64,000 nt of DNA from positions 1 to 64,000 of the forward strand of contig MIAY01000034.1 in NCBI GenBank assembly GCA_001829315.1, read 5' to 3'. Positions 18,521 to 28,359 of this stretch are shown piece after piece. The DNA comes from Spirochaetes bacterium GWE1_32_154. Its GTDB lineage: Bacteria; Spirochaetota; GWE2-31-10. How positions within the stretch are numbered: the stretch's first letter is position 1; each line of letters begins with the position of its first letter. Below the pieces are notes generated by a model, which was not told the origin of the DNA, did no database searches, and saw only the letters and a program-made list of their open reading frames with translations. The position numbers and the translations under genes were made by a program.

Positions 18521-19846
18521 ATGGAACATACTGACAAAACATTCGAAGCCGGGAATGAAGAAGATTTTATACGACAGCTTCAGGAACAAATGGCAAGTGA
18601 AAATGAGACTTCAGTTAGTGATGAAAATAACGGCGTAGAAGGAAATAATCAGAATGAGATTAATAAAAAAGCTGTAAAAAAGAAATCAGTTAAGGTTAAT
18701 CTTAATAAAAATCAGAATAAATATCTTAAAAATCTTATTTTTGTGGTAACTAATTTTTTATTACCCGCAATTATTACTTATAGTGCAGTAATGATAACAG
18801 CTAAATACAATCACTTTATAATTAATCTTATTGTAATTCTTTTATCGACCTGTATTCTCGGATTTTATCAGGTAACCGTATATAATATTAAGTCTAAAAA
18901 ATCAGTTGTTCTGGCTGAAAGAATATTAGAAGATGTTGCACGGGGAAAATTATCATTTGATATCAATTCTAATAAAACACTCAAGGCTGAGTTGGGACTT
19001 CTTGCAATTCCAATCGATAATGTTATTAAAGAAATGTCTGATATTGTTACAAAAATAGAGTTGTCTGTTTTGGATATTGTAGGGAACTCGGATGCACTTG
19101 CTTATTTTGCTAATTCAATGGCAAATAAAACGACTCAGCAGGAAGATTCTGTAACGAAAATTGATAATTTTACAAAGCTTATTAATACCTCAATGGAAAT
19201 GGTTAGAAAAAATGTTCAATCGGCATATAGTAATTCAAAAGACTCGATTGTTGAAGCTGATAAAGGGGCTATTGAAATTTTATCACTTATTGAAGAAATG
19301 AAAACGATTAGTGATATGTCAGACAGAATCGTTGAAACAATGCATTTTATCAATGATATAGCAGATGAAACAAATTTACTTGCATTAAATGCAGCTATTC
19401 AGGCTGCTCATGCCGGCGATGAAGGGAAGGGGTTCGGGGTTGTTGCAACAGAAATCAGAAATCTTGCCGAATCAAGTACAACAGCAACAAAGTCAATCTT
19501 TTCTATTATCGATAAAACGGTAACATCAATAGAAAAGGGGGTAACTGCCAGTGAAAAAGCTAAGAAAGCTCTAGGAAAGATAGTAAATTCTATCAAATCA
19601 ACAGAAGATTTAATGTCAGAAATTAATAATTCAATCAGTGCTCAAACTGATGAAACAAGCAAATTAAAAGTCAGTGTCGAAGATATTAAAGATCTGACAC
19701 AAAATATCAATTCGGATACTCAGAATATGAAATCTGCTATCAGTAATCTTGCCGGCCAGGCTCAGATTTTAAATGGAATAATTAAACAGTTTGAAGTTCA
19801 CTCGTCTTCTGTTCATTCAGGTTCAATATTCGGAGTTGAAAATTAA
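18521..19846 (+). CDS. MCP without a periplasmic sensor domain
   Basis: About 70 acidic and lysine-rich cytoplasmic residues are followed by two close transmembrane helices (about 70-115) with almost no external loop, and then an MCP signalling domain with hairpin [18 protein letters not shown]. Lacking an external sensor, it probably senses a cytoplasmic or membrane signal. The ATG at 18521 is preferred over the TTG at 18518 because it lies eight bases after CAGGGG. A MITE copy starts 14 bases after the stop. Confidence 0.88.
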   Translation: MEHTDKTFEAGNEEDFIRQLQEQMASENETSVSDENNGVEGNNQNEINKKAVKKKSVKVNLNKNQNKYLKNLIFVVTNFLLPAIITYSAVMITAKYNHFIINLIVILLSTCILGFYQVTVYNIKSKKSVVLAERILEDVARGKLSFDINSNKTLKAELGLLAIPIDNVIKEMSDIVTKIELSVLDIVGNSDALAYFANSMANKTTQQEDSVTKIDNFTKLINTSMEMVRKNVQSAYSNSKDSIVEADKGAIEILSLIEEMKTISDMSDRIVETMHFINDIADETNLLALNAAIQAAHAGDEGKGFGVVATEIRNLAESSTTATKSIFSIIDKTVTSIEKGVTASEKAKKALGKIVNSIKSTEDLMSEINNSISAQTDETSKLKVSVEDIKDLTQNINSDTQNMKSAISNLAGQAQILNGIIKQFEVHSSSVHSGSIFGVEN

Positions 19847-19860
19847 GAGTCAACTCCGTT

Positions 19861-19979
19861 GAGGCTCTTGCAAAAATCAAGAGTACTTGATTTTGCTTCC
19901 GCCGTTACGCAATTAAATTGCGTTATAGGAAGGCTCTTGCAAAAATTCGAGATAAAAAGAGTATTTTTGCAAGAGCCTT
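19861..19979 (+). repeat. MITE-like element, left partner of an inverted pair
   Basis: 119 bp, ends GAGGCTCTTGC and GCAAGAGCCTT, same orientation as the first copy. The three hairpins are present (AAAATCAAG.../...CTTGATTTT, ACGCAAT/ATTGCGT, GCAAAAAT/ATTTTTGC). No matching 4-bp duplication is seen (CGTT versus TGGG), which could result from recombination with another copy. Confidence 0.85.
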
Positions 19980-19989
19980 TGGGATTGTA

Positions 19990-20670
19990 TTACTTTGATG
20001 TTACAGGTTCAAAAAACTGAAAGTTCTGTACAGCCATAAATTTGGCAATATTGTTAAAATTGGTATCTCTATAGAATGTTGTTCCGCATCCTAATTCTAC
20101 AGCATCTTTATTAAGTATATTTGCTCTATGCCCTTCAGAATTCATCCACAGTTCAACAACCGCTACAGCAAAACTTAAATAGGTGTGGTTTGGAATAACA
20201 TTTTCTTTATCAATGTATTTAAATAACCCTTTTTGAGCATCAACAATATAAATCTGACTTCCAGCTTTATACTGAATTGCAAAACTGCCAGCTATGTTTT
20301 CGGCTAAATATGGATTTATAATACCTGCTAAAACACCTCTGTCATCCGGTGTTCTTCTTGAAATATTGTTCGGATTGGTATGTGAGAAGAAGTTATCTGA
20401 TACCATATCGTTTGAATGTATTGTTGCAGATTTTTCAAGAGTAATGTGATATTTAATCGTTTTAACGCCATTTTTCAATCTCATCTCATTTGTTCTAAAA
20501 AAAATTGCAGCATTGAGCAATGAATAATCAATGGCATCAAAATCAATTATTTGTTCAAAAGCCGGATTATTTCTCCAATTGTTAGTTGTATATTGCTTGT
20601 AGATATTTTCATTAGCAGAAATAGAAACACTGATTGAAAATACAATAATAAATATTAATAACTTTTTCAT
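19990..20670 (-). CDS. Exported CAP/SCP-domain protein
   Basis: A signal peptide (MKKLLIFIIVFSISVSISA) precedes a CAP (SCP/PR-1) domain: SATIHSNDMVSDNFFSHTNP, AENIAG, WMNSEGHRANILN and AVELGCGTTF. The His residues of HSNDM, FSHTN and EGHR are those that line the CAP cavity. Bacterial members are secreted; their substrates are mostly unknown. The ATG at 20670 follows AAGGAG; an upstream extension would spoil the signal peptide. The gene is closely bracketed by two MITE copies in opposite orientations. Confidence 0.88.
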   Translation of the reverse strand: MKKLLIFIIVFSISVSISANENIYKQYTTNNWRNNPAFEQIIDFDAIDYSLLNAAIFFRTNEMRLKNGVKTIKYHITLEKSATIHSNDMVSDNFFSHTNPNNISRRTPDDRGVLAGIINPYLAENIAGSFAIQYKAGSQIYIVDAQKGLFKYIDKENVIPNHTYLSFAVAVVELWMNSEGHRANILNKDAVELGCGTTFYRDTNFNNIAKFMAVQNFQFFEPVTSK

Positions 20671-20723
20671 AATAACTCCTTGTTTACTAACGATTATAAT
20701 CATATTCTATTGTTAACGCAATA

Positions 20724-20861
20724 GAGTTTTTTGCAAAAATACCTTTTTTATTTCGGATTTTTGCAAAAAACTACATCTAATGCGATTAGATCGCATATGG
20801 CGGAAGCATAAAAAAAGTACCCTTTTTTTCATCAAGTAATCTTGACTTTTGCAAGAGCCTT
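20724..20861 (-). repeat. MITE-like element, right partner of an inverted pair
   Basis: 138 bp, ends GAGTTTTTTGC and GCAAGAGCCTT, flanked by AATA on both sides. It is the reverse orientation of the copy at 19861 and slightly longer at the AAGTACCC...CTTGACTTTTGC arm. Together with flanking spacer it fills the roughly 300-bp gap between the CAP and PilZ genes. Confidence 0.85.
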
Positions 20862-20978
20862 AATAGAATATTTATTTAAATAATGAGTATTTATTTGATT
20901 TTACTTGTAAAATTAATGTTTTCGAATACAATATAGAATATTGCTTTCTTTAAAGTGCAATTTTTCCGGAGATTAGCG

Positions 20979-21692
20979 ATGAAAAAAATAGTATATTATG
21001 AAGACAAACCTAAAAGCACCAATAATACTTTAATTGAAGGTGTTAAATTTAATATACATACGATGACAGGTATTCGCAACGTCGTTTTATTTATGATTAA
21101 TTCTAATAATGTGATAGGCATTTTGTGTGACAAAGATAATAAAGAAATTTCAAATATCGATCTTATGGAAACCGTATGGTCGGTAACACCTTTTGTTTTG
21201 TTTATTCTATTTAAAAGTTCTACAAGAAATACGACAATATATGATGAGTTTAAAGATAAAATAATATGGATCAACTCTTTAGAAGAAATTGATACAATAG
21301 AAAGTTTTACTCCATCGTATATGAGAAAATTTAATCGTATCAATTGGCCATTACTGGTTCACTTTTCGTTAGATTCTACAGTGTCCTCATCGTCGTCGGG
21401 TAATATTTTATCGTTATCTGCCGGTGGTGCATTTATTGAAACCGAGCAGCTTGCCGGTATACAGCAATCATCTAATATTTATTTAATCATTGAATTTAAA
21501 GATTTCAAATTGTATGTTGACAGTACGGTTATCAGGGTCAATAATGATAAAAAACAGGGCAAATGCGGTTTCGCAGTCGAATTTCATCATGTATCAAAAC
21601 TGACTCAAAACTGTATTGACAGTATTATAAAAGATAAACTTGCTTCCCGGCTATTATTTACTATCGATGACATTTTTGATACGATTACCTGA
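20979..21692 (+). CDS. PilZ-domain protein, probable c-di-GMP receptor
   Basis: The C-terminal about 115 residues fit PilZ: RKFNR supplies the RxxxR motif, and ILSLSAGGAFIETE supplies the second glycine-rich motif, although the usual Asp/Asn of DxSxxG is Ser. The N-terminal about 110 residues form an unassigned alpha/beta domain. The ATG at 20979 follows CCGGAGA; a GTG at 20955 is less likely. The gene overlaps the end of the convergent GH13 gene by 8 bases. A GGDEF protein elsewhere in the window could supply the ligand. Confidence 0.7.
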   Translation: MKKIVYYEDKPKSTNNTLIEGVKFNIHTMTGIRNVVLFMINSNNVIGILCDKDNKEISNIDLMETVWSVTPFVLFILFKSSTRNTTIYDEFKDKIIWINSLEEIDTIESFTPSYMRKFNRINWPLLVHFSLDSTVSSSSSGNILSLSAGGAFIETEQLAGIQQSSNIYLIIEFKDFKLYVDSTVIRVNNDKKQGKCGFAVEFHHVSKLTQNCIDSIIKDKLASRLLFTIDDIFDTIT

Positions 21693-23559
21693 TGGAATCC
21701 AATGATCTTTCTAATAATAAACTCTCTTTTGGTTTCAGTGTAATATCCAATATACCATTGCAGTTTATTATTAAACCGGTAAAAATATCGGTGAATTGAA
21801 TTGCCTCATTTTCGATTCCGGCAGAAATTAGTGGAATTGAAAGTGTTTTTCCGGTAGTTCCTTTGTAAATAACACCAATAATCAGTTCTTTTTTAATAAA
21901 TCGTGTAATAACTAATGTATTCTCATCGGCATATATAATGCGCATACTTCCATTATGAAGGGCAATACTTTCTTTTTTTATTTGAATAAGGGTTTTGTAG
22001 AGGTTTAAAAAATCCATATTCCATTGTGTCCGGTCCCACTGCATCGGAAATCGTGCGTTTTCAATCGTATCACAATAACCCTGTAACCCGATCTCATCAC
22101 CGTAATAAATAGAAAATGTTCCGGGAAGTAAAAAAAGCAATATTAATATCCCTTTGTAAATTTGAAAATCGAAAACTGCAGTATTGGTATGAAACCGGTG
22201 AATATCATGTGAATCAAGCAGGTTAAATTGCAAAAAAGTCAACTGATTAGGAATGCGGGCATAGTGCTGTTCAATTTGCTTTTTTAACTCATAACCGCCT
22301 GATACAAAATAACTGCCGTCTTTACCAAGCATACTGCGAAGATACCGGTCATTTTCACCGGCAAAAGAACGCGCCGGGCGGGTTGATGCAAAATAATTCA
22401 TGGCGCCATCCCATTGATCGCCTGTTAAATACGAGATGTTGTCTTTCCAGTGTTCACCAAAAATATACGATTGCGGATTGACTGATTTAACCGATTGTCT
22501 GACTTCACGAAAAATCTCATTACTTAATTGATCCAGACCGTTTCTTCCTGTGTTATTACCAACATCATACCGGTAACCATCAATATTATAAGGTTTTTTT
22601 AGAAATTTTTTAGTAAACGAGTCCTCACTTTTATAGACTAATTGTCTTAATTTTTCACTGTTATAATTTAATTGAGGAAGTGTTGATACACCTTGCCATT
22701 TTTTCAGATTTCCATTGGTAAAGTAATAAAATGACCTTTCATCACTCTTCGGGTCTTCTATTGCTTTTTTTACCCAGGGATGATCAATTCCCGTGTGATT
22801 AATGCTTACATCAAGTATGAGTTTGATGCCGTTTTTATGAAGCTCTTCGGTGAGTTCAGTTAATGCTTCATTACCTCCTAAATGTTCATCAACAGAAAAA
22901 TAATCAACACAATCATACCGGTGATGTGTTTTTGCAGAAAAAACCGGGTTTACATACAATGCGTTAATACCTATTTCTTTAAAGTACGCAATCGCATCTT
23001 TTATACCGTATAAATCACCACCGTAGAAATCAAGACAGTGCCCTTCACCATACGATGGTGGCGGATTATCCCAGTGAAGAGCTTTAGAAGGCCACCCGTC
23101 AAACCGGTACTCGTTATCTTTAACCGCAATTTCCTTATTTCCTTTTTTGAACCGGTCAGGAAAAATCTGGTAAAACACACTTTCGCAAACCCACTGCGGA
23201 TTATTAAAACCAGCATTAATGACAAAGTCGAAATCTTCAGTTGGCGGATATAAAACAGTTTCAAGACGGTTGTGATAATAAACATGATCGCTTGTTATAA
23301 TAACAAAATGGTAATTAATTGTGGTTTGAGTGAGTATGACCTGGGTTTCATACAATCTGAAGCCGTTCTTTTTTGACGCACAGTGCATTTCAATAAAATG
23401 GCAGGTACCATCAAATAGTACACGTAAAAGAACCTTCTTAATATCATCAGTATTTTTTGTCCGTAATCGTATGACAATTTGTTCATTAATCTTTGGATAT
23501 GGATTTGATACATAATCTTCATTGACTTCTGAGTGCAAATAGTGAATAAAATTGTCCAT
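21685..23559 (-). CDS. GH13 alpha-amylase family enzyme (neopullulanase/cyclomaltodextrinase type)
   Basis: An N-terminal beta-sandwich (about 1-115) precedes a TIM barrel beginning VFYQIFPDRF. The GH13 motifs are present: DVSINH, GYRYDV with nucleophile Asp332, FGEHW with acid/base Glu369, and LLDSHD with Asp452. MPQFxN-type context (WVCESVFYQIFPDRF, ALYVNPVFSAKTHHRYDCVDY) fits enzymes cleaving cyclodextrins or short maltodextrins. No signal peptide is seen, so it should be cytoplasmic. It is divergent from an MCP across a spacer holding a perfect palindrome. Confidence 0.9.
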   Translation of the reverse strand: MDNFIHYLHSEVNEDYVSNPYPKINEQIVIRLRTKNTDDIKKVLLRVLFDGTCHFIEMHCASKKNGFRLYETQVILTQTTINYHFVIITSDHVYYHNRLETVLYPPTEDFDFVINAGFNNPQWVCESVFYQIFPDRFKKGNKEIAVKDNEYRFDGWPSKALHWDNPPPSYGEGHCLDFYGGDLYGIKDAIAYFKEIGINALYVNPVFSAKTHHRYDCVDYFSVDEHLGGNEALTELTEELHKNGIKLILDVSINHTGIDHPWVKKAIEDPKSDERSFYYFTNGNLKKWQGVSTLPQLNYNSEKLRQLVYKSEDSFTKKFLKKPYNIDGYRYDVGNNTGRNGLDQLSNEIFREVRQSVKSVNPQSYIFGEHWKDNISYLTGDQWDGAMNYFASTRPARSFAGENDRYLRSMLGKDGSYFVSGGYELKKQIEQHYARIPNQLTFLQFNLLDSHDIHRFHTNTAVFDFQIYKGILILLFLLPGTFSIYYGDEIGLQGYCDTIENARFPMQWDRTQWNMDFLNLYKTLIQIKKESIALHNGSMRIIYADENTLVITRFIKKELIIGVIYKGTTGKTLSIPLISAGIENEAIQFTDIFTGLIINCNGILDITLKPKESLLLERSLDSIR

Positions 23560-23593
23560 TATAGTATTCTCCGGTGTTTAATAACAAAATAAT

Positions 23594-23634
23594 TTGACTT
23601 TTACTTATTAAGAGTTACAATACTATAGTATTGT
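23594..23634 (+). promoter_or_regulatory. Promoter overlapped by an 18-bp palindrome
   Basis: TTGACT (23594-23599), 16 bases, then TACAAT (23616-23621) gives a sigma-70-like promoter for the MCP. The perfect palindrome ACAATACTATAGTATTGT (23617-23634) covers the -10 box and is a candidate operator in this divergent spacer. Confidence 0.5.
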
Positions 23635-23679
23635 ATTATGTTTCAATTGTAAATAGGGGTTGCTAAAAAGGGGATAATA

Positions 23680-25299
23680 ATGAAAAAATTGAAAGATTAT
23701 ATTCTATTAAATACAAGCGAATTACCTTTAGAATATAAGTTGAAATTAAAAGCGTTGTTTTATTTTAATATAGGCTGTATTGTTTTTTTCTCTATTGTTA
23801 TTTTTTTAATGGTTGTTTTACTTCATAATTTTAGAGGCGCAACGGGTTTAACTGTTTTAGTTATATCAATTATCGGATCAATGACTGCAATCAGAAAAAA
23901 GAAATTTACTTTGGCAAATTATATAACATTAATGATTTTAATTATTGGTATTAATATGATTATTTATACTTCTCCATATGAACATTTTTATGAATTATAT
24001 CGGCATAGCTTGTATTTGTGCGGGATCATATTTGTTACTTGTTTAATTAGTTATAAAAAAGGAACAATCATTAATATATTTATTCTTGAATTATCAGCGT
24101 TAAGTATTCATTATTTTTTTAGAGTCAGGGTATTAGGTGGTAATGAGAACCATTTACCGGTTTTTATTTTTATTACGGTAGCATTATCGTTATTGGCTTT
24201 TATAGCATTTTTGTTATTGGATATTTCAAAATCGCTCATTCGTAATGCAGAAAAAGAGGCAGAAATAAACCGTAATCGATATATTACCATAGAAAATATT
24301 GTTACATCATCAAAAAGCAGTTTACAAATTGGAAGGCATTTGCTTGATTCTTCAAATCGTTCAGTAACCGCTTCAAAAAGAATTGGCGATAAAGTAAATG
24401 AGATTAAACAGAGAATTGAAAGTTTAAATACCAATCTAAATTTAGTTAAGAAATCCAATGAGAATATAGCTATTGCAACAGCATCAGTTCAGTCAATTAT
24501 GTCAGAGCAATCCAAGGCTTTGGATGATGAATCTATTGCAGTCAAAATAATGGTTAATAATATAAAAGATATTAATTATATTACAAAAAAAACAGATGTA
24601 TTATCTGATGAATTAATTAACCGGTCATCATCAGGTGTTAAGAAAATGGAAGAATCAACTGAGGCAATTAATAAAGTTGCAAAATCTGTTGAGGAAATGC
24701 TCGATATGGTCAAAATGATTGTTAAAGTAGCACGCCAAACAAATCTTTTGGCGATGAATGCTGCGATTGAGGCTGCGCATGCGGGGGACACTGGGCGGGG
24801 GTTTGCTGTTGTTGCTAATGAAATAAGAGAGTTAGCTGACGAAACTGATCAGAAAACAAAAATAATATCAGAATCAATCAGAGTTAATTTACATCAGATT
24901 CAAAATTCAATTGTGATTAATAATCAGGCGAGAGATTTATTTGAAAATCTATCGAGTGATTTTGGTAATTTTGTTAATGAAGTTAAAAATGTTGTTTTAT
25001 CAATTGATGAGTTGTCGGCAGGAACAAATGAAATAATGTCGCTTATAGAAAAAGAAATTGAAGCGTCTGTTTCAACTGATGAGGCGATTGAAAGTGTTGA
25101 TCGCGTTGTTGCAGACAGTAATAAATCTATTGAAGTTGTTTCAGAAATCTCTCAATCAGTTACTAATGATATTAAAGAAATTGTTATTCTATTTAGTGAA
25201 ATTTCAAATGAAATAACGGAAATTTCTCAAATTGGAAATAAAAATATTAAAAGCATTGAGGATATGGATGCCGGTATTCAACAGGCTGCAATTTTATAA
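23680..25299 (+). CDS. MCP with six-helix membrane sensor
   Basis: About six hydrophobic helices fill residues 25-195 with only short loops, a MASE-like membrane sensor rather than a periplasmic pocket. The signalling coiled coil follows, with tip [20 protein letters not shown] near residue 350. There is no obvious HAMP. It probably senses a membrane or respiratory cue, though this cannot be read directly. The ATG at 23680 follows AAGGGGA. It is transcribed divergently from the GH13 gene. Confidence 0.88.
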   Translation: MKKLKDYILLNTSELPLEYKLKLKALFYFNIGCIVFFSIVIFLMVVLLHNFRGATGLTVLVISIIGSMTAIRKKKFTLANYITLMILIIGINMIIYTSPYEHFYELYRHSLYLCGIIFVTCLISYKKGTIINIFILELSALSIHYFFRVRVLGGNENHLPVFIFITVALSLLAFIAFLLLDISKSLIRNAEKEAEINRNRYITIENIVTSSKSSLQIGRHLLDSSNRSVTASKRIGDKVNEIKQRIESLNTNLNLVKKSNENIAIATASVQSIMSEQSKALDDESIAVKIMVNNIKDINYITKKTDVLSDELINRSSSGVKKMEESTEAINKVAKSVEEMLDMVKMIVKVARQTNLLAMNAAIEAAHAGDTGRGFAVVANEIRELADETDQKTKIISESIRVNLHQIQNSIVINNQARDLFENLSSDFGNFVNEVKNVVLSIDELSAGTNEIMSLIEKEIEASVSTDEAIESVDRVVADSNKSIEVVSEISQSVTNDIKEIVILFSEISNEITEISQIGNKNIKSIEDMDAGIQQAAIL

Positions 25300-25304
25300 C
25301 TGTG

Positions 25305-25381
25305 CAAAAATAACGCAGTTTTATTCATATATTTCACATAATGGTTTTACCATCAAACTTTTTTTCTTTGCGTTATCTTTG
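25305..25381. promoter_or_regulatory. Widely spaced inverted half-sites, candidate activator sites
   Basis: CAAAAATAACGC (25305-25316) and GCGTTATCTTTG (25370-25381) are inverted copies with one mismatch, 53 bases apart. They lie roughly 70-145 bases upstream of the predicted start of transcription, the usual range for NtrC-type enhancer sites. The cassette encodes such an activator. Confidence 0.4.
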
Positions 25382-25423
25382 TAAAGTGTTTATTATATAT
25401 TAGTTGCACGTTTATTTGTAATT

Positions 25424-25441
25424 ATGGCATAACCTATGCTT
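25424..25441 (+). promoter_or_regulatory. Sigma-54-type -24/-12 promoter of the ferredoxin cassette
   Basis: ATGGCAT-N6-ATGCT places GG (25426-25427) and GC (25438-25439) exactly ten bases apart. It is 35 bases upstream of the first gene's ATG and nearly matches the amt promoter (both read GGCATA...ATGCTT). Confidence 0.7.
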
Positions 25442-25474
25442 AATGTTAGTATAACAGACTTTAGGAGGTTTGAA

Positions 25475-25891
25475 ATGAAAAGATTTACTTTATTACTCGC
25501 TATTTTAACATTAACTGCAGTTGGTGCTTTTGCAGAAGTTGTAACAATCAAAGGGAAATTAACAACGACAAACAGAAGACACCCTGAGATTACATCCGGG
25601 GGAACTACATATTTTCTTATGATGCCGCGAATAATTGTCCGTGACTTAAAAGATGGTGAGGAAATAACAATTACCGGTGAAAAATCAACATTTACACCGG
25701 GTGAAGGTTTTTTTACCGACTCAAAAAGCAGTGCAAATTATCTCGAAGTTAAAACAATTACCGCTCGTGGTAAAACAGTTGATGTAGAGAAAGAATTTGC
25801 CGGCGCAAAGAAAGGCATGGATAGAAGAGGTGAGCCGGGTTCAATGAAGGGTAAAGGCGGTATGAAAGGTGGCAGAGGCTGTTGCGGTGAA
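25475..25891 (+). CDS. Small exported protein with Met/Gly-rich, CC-containing tail
   Basis: The protein is 139 residues with a signal peptide (MKRFTLLLAILTLTAVGAFA) and an OB-fold-like body (VVTIKGKLTTT, VRDLKDGEEITITGEKS). The tail is rich in Gly, Met, Lys and Arg and ends GGRGCCGE, which suggests metal binding. No named family is recognised with certainty. The ATG at 25475 follows AGGAGG. It is the first gene of a probable four-gene sigma-54 operon with a ferredoxin, sensor kinase and activator. It could be a periplasmic metal carrier or sensor partner (inference). Confidence 0.6.
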
Positions 25892-25921
25892 TAATAATTA
25901 GTTTATGGTTTAATGTGATTT

Positions 25922-25952
25922 AATACCTGCTATTCGTGCAATAGCAGGTATT
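25922..25952 (+). terminator. 13-bp hairpin after the small exported protein
   Basis: AATACCTGCTATT and AATAGCAGGTATT pair perfectly around CGTGC, followed by an interrupted T-run (TATATATT). It may act as a partial terminator or RNA stabiliser, giving more of the first gene than of the following membrane ferredoxin. Confidence 0.6.
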
Positions 25953-25979
25953 TATATATTAATAGGGGTGTGAAATAGT

Positions 25980-27140
25980 ATGAAAAGAATGAGTAAAGTT
26001 CAAGTGTTGCGGTATTTTATTTTAACCTTTTTTCTCGTTTTTGTGACTGTTATGTCATTCAGGCATCAGATTATTGGCGGTGGTCCGAAAGGTTCTCCTT
26101 CTGTTGATGCTATTTGTCCGTTCGGCGGGTTGGAAAGTATTTATCAGGTTGTTACAAAAGGTGAGTTTTTAAAAAGGACATACACATCCAATATGATTCT
26201 ATTATCAGGTACAATAATTCTGGCAGTTCTACTCGGTCGATTTTTTTGCGGTTGGATATGTGCGCTTGGATGGATGCAGGAAATCTTTGGTAAACTCGGA
26301 CGTCTGATTTTTAAGAAAAAACGTTTTATAATTCCTTCATCTGTAGATAAGTGGTTGCGGTATGTAAAATATATTATTTTAGCTGTTATTATCTATTTTA
26401 CCTGGAAAGCCGGTGATATGGTTGTACGTGCTTATGACCCATTTGCAGCGTATGCTCATCTTCCGTCAGGTTTTGGTGAATTATTGGATGAATTCCTTAT
26501 AGGGACTGTTATTTTATTCGGTTCTCTTTTAATTTCGGTATTTTATGAACGATTTTTTTGTAAATATATATGTCCGCTTGGTGCATTTCTTGGTATACTA
26601 TCGAAAATCAGCCCGTTTGCAATTTATCGTGAAAAAAAAACCTGCACACATTGTGATTTATGCAATACCACATGCCAGATGAATATTGAAATAGCCCAGG
26701 TTGAAAAAGTACGATCTGCCGAGTGTATAGGTTGTCTTGAATGTGTGACCGTTTGTCCTACGAAAAAAGAAACATTAAAGGTTAAGAGTTTTGGTGTATA
26801 TGTAAGACCGGTTTTTGTTGCCTTAATCGGTGTCGGAATTTACCTTGTGATTGTGTTGTTTACAAATCTAACCGGAGTCTGGAAAACTGGTGAGACAACC
26901 CTTGATGCTGTTGTGACTAAAGAACAGAAATTAGATCCGTATAGTATCAGAGGTTTTATGACATTACACGAAATTTCTGAAACATTCGGGATTGAACTTG
27001 AAGTTCTTTACAAAGAACTTGGTATAACAGAAGCAGTAGTTCCTTCCGATATGAAATCAAAAGAAATAAAAAACATTGCTCCGGGTGTTGATGAGTATTC
27101 AATCAGAATTGCTGTTGATACAATTTTAAAACGGAAGTAG
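25980..27140 (+). CDS. NapH/CcoG-like membrane polyferredoxin
   Basis: About five transmembrane helices carry two cytoplasmic CxxxC motifs (FFCGWICALGW, FFCKYICPLGA). Two 4Fe-4S cassettes follow (CTHCDLCNTTCQ and CIGCLECVTVCP). The C-terminal about 70 residues (FMTLHEISETFGIELEVLYKELG) are a small helical domain seen in related ferredoxins. NapH-type proteins pass electrons from quinol to periplasmic reductases or help assemble metal enzymes. No reductase gene is adjacent, so the partner may be the small exported protein or lie elsewhere. Confidence 0.85.
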   Translation: MKRMSKVQVLRYFILTFFLVFVTVMSFRHQIIGGGPKGSPSVDAICPFGGLESIYQVVTKGEFLKRTYTSNMILLSGTIILAVLLGRFFCGWICALGWMQEIFGKLGRLIFKKKRFIIPSSVDKWLRYVKYIILAVIIYFTWKAGDMVVRAYDPFAAYAHLPSGFGELLDEFLIGTVILFGSLLISVFYERFFCKYICPLGAFLGILSKISPFAIYREKKTCTHCDLCNTTCQMNIEIAQVEKVRSAECIGCLECVTVCPTKKETLKVKSFGVYVRPVFVALIGVGIYLVIVLFTNLTGVWKTGETTLDAVVTKEQKLDPYSIRGFMTLHEISETFGIELEVLYKELGITEAVVPSDMKSKEIKNIAPGVDEYSIRIAVDTILKRK

Positions 27141-27144
27141 TTGT

Positions 27145-28359
27145 ATGAAAAGAATGAGATCAGGGGTTATATTTTACATTTCTGTTTTTTTGACTGTGCT
27201 TATTATCATTTCGTTATTTATTTCAGTCATTATATCACGACACGAAAATGATATTATGTCCGCACAATATAAAGCAGAAAAAATTGTATCCCAGATCTTT
27301 TTTTCATTACGCTTTTCCTCACCTGAGAAAGTAATAAGTGAATATAAAGAAATTGTTGCTTTTGGGTTATACACCGGTGAAGGTGTTTCTGTTATACGGT
27401 ATGGCAGAGCACCCGGGAATCTTGCTATGATGCCATTTGATAATGAAAAACCCTTATTTGACCGTAAACGAGGTGTTATGACAATTGTCAGACCTCTTAT
27501 GCCTCCCGGTATGGGGCGAATGGAGCGGCGTAATAAAATGCCCTATCCAAACCGGGAGCATAATTTTGTATTTGTTGAAATTCATTTTTCAGATTTTAAC
27601 AGACGTGATTTATTGTATGTCATTTCTTCAATAATTGTACCGGCTTTACTTTTTTCTCTTGCATTTTTTCTGGTGCTTATTTATAGAAAAAATGAAAAAT
27701 TCAGAATAGAACTTGAGAAAAAAGATGAAATGGCGCGGTTAGGGGAGGCCTCACGAACACTTGCCCATGAAATAAAAAACCCTCTTGGTGCAATTTCAAT
27801 TCAGGTTGGTATATTAAAAAAGATTTTACCTGAACAGTACAAGTCCGAGGTTTTAATTATCGCTGAAGAAACGGATAGAATCAAAGTTATTTCAGAACGA
27901 ATTGGTGATTTTCTGCGGGATCCGTTTGGTTTTCCCGAAGTTTTTAATGTCACAGAATATGTAAGATCGCTTGCTACAAAATATTCGCATCCAATACATA
28001 TTGAATCATTAACTGATTGTGCATCGGTTTTTTTTGATCAACAGCGATTTCGTTCGGTAATAGAAAATCTGTTACAAAACAGTTTGGATAGTTTAAATTC
28101 TGTGCAATCAGATAGTCCGGTAATAATTCGAATTGACTGTAAAGAGAAATCGGTTGTTATCTCGATCATTGATTCCGGCTGCGGATTATCCGATGAAACA
28201 TCCCGTATTTTTGAGCCTTTTTTTACAACAAAAACAAATGGTTCAGGTATCGGATTATCAATTGTTAAACGATTTGTTGAAGCTGCAGGCGGAAGTATTT
28301 CGTTAAAAAATAACATACAAGGTGTTGAAGCTGCGATTATACTACCGGAGGTTGTGTGA
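27145..28359 (+). CDS. Sensor histidine kinase with Met-rich periplasmic loop
   Basis: Two transmembrane helices (about 8-30 and 155-178) frame a periplasmic domain. That domain includes a methionine-rich stretch (PLMPPGMGRMERRNKMPYP), a feature of copper or silver contact sites in other proteins. The kinase core has LAHEIKNPLGAI (phosphoacceptor His), an N-box QNSLDSL, DSGCGLS and GSGIGLSIV. It overlaps the ATG of the activator gene (TGATG), so the two form a coupled pair. Metal sensing is inference; the domain could sense redox state instead. Confidence 0.85.
   Translation: MKRMRSGVIFYISVFLTVLIIISLFISVIISRHENDIMSAQYKAEKIVSQIFFSLRFSSPEKVISEYKEIVAFGLYTGEGVSVIRYGRAPGNLAMMPFDNEKPLFDRKRGVMTIVRPLMPPGMGRMERRNKMPYPNREHNFVFVEIHFSDFNRRDLLYVISSIIVPALLFSLAFFLVLIYRKNEKFRIELEKKDEMARLGEASRTLAHEIKNPLGAISIQVGILKKILPEQYKSEVLIIAEETDRIKVISERIGDFLRDPFGFPEVFNVTEYVRSLATKYSHPIHIESLTDCASVFFDQQRFRSVIENLLQNSLDSLNSVQSDSPVIIRIDCKEKSVVISIIDSGCGLSDETSRIFEPFFTTKTNGSGIGLSIVKRFVEAAGGSISLKNNIQGVEAAIILPEVV

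Noticed and set aside
25341..25353. ATGGT/ACCAT hairpin as terminator of the MCP at 23680
   Set aside because: Five-bp stem and the T-run starts several bases later; it also falls within the candidate enhancer region.
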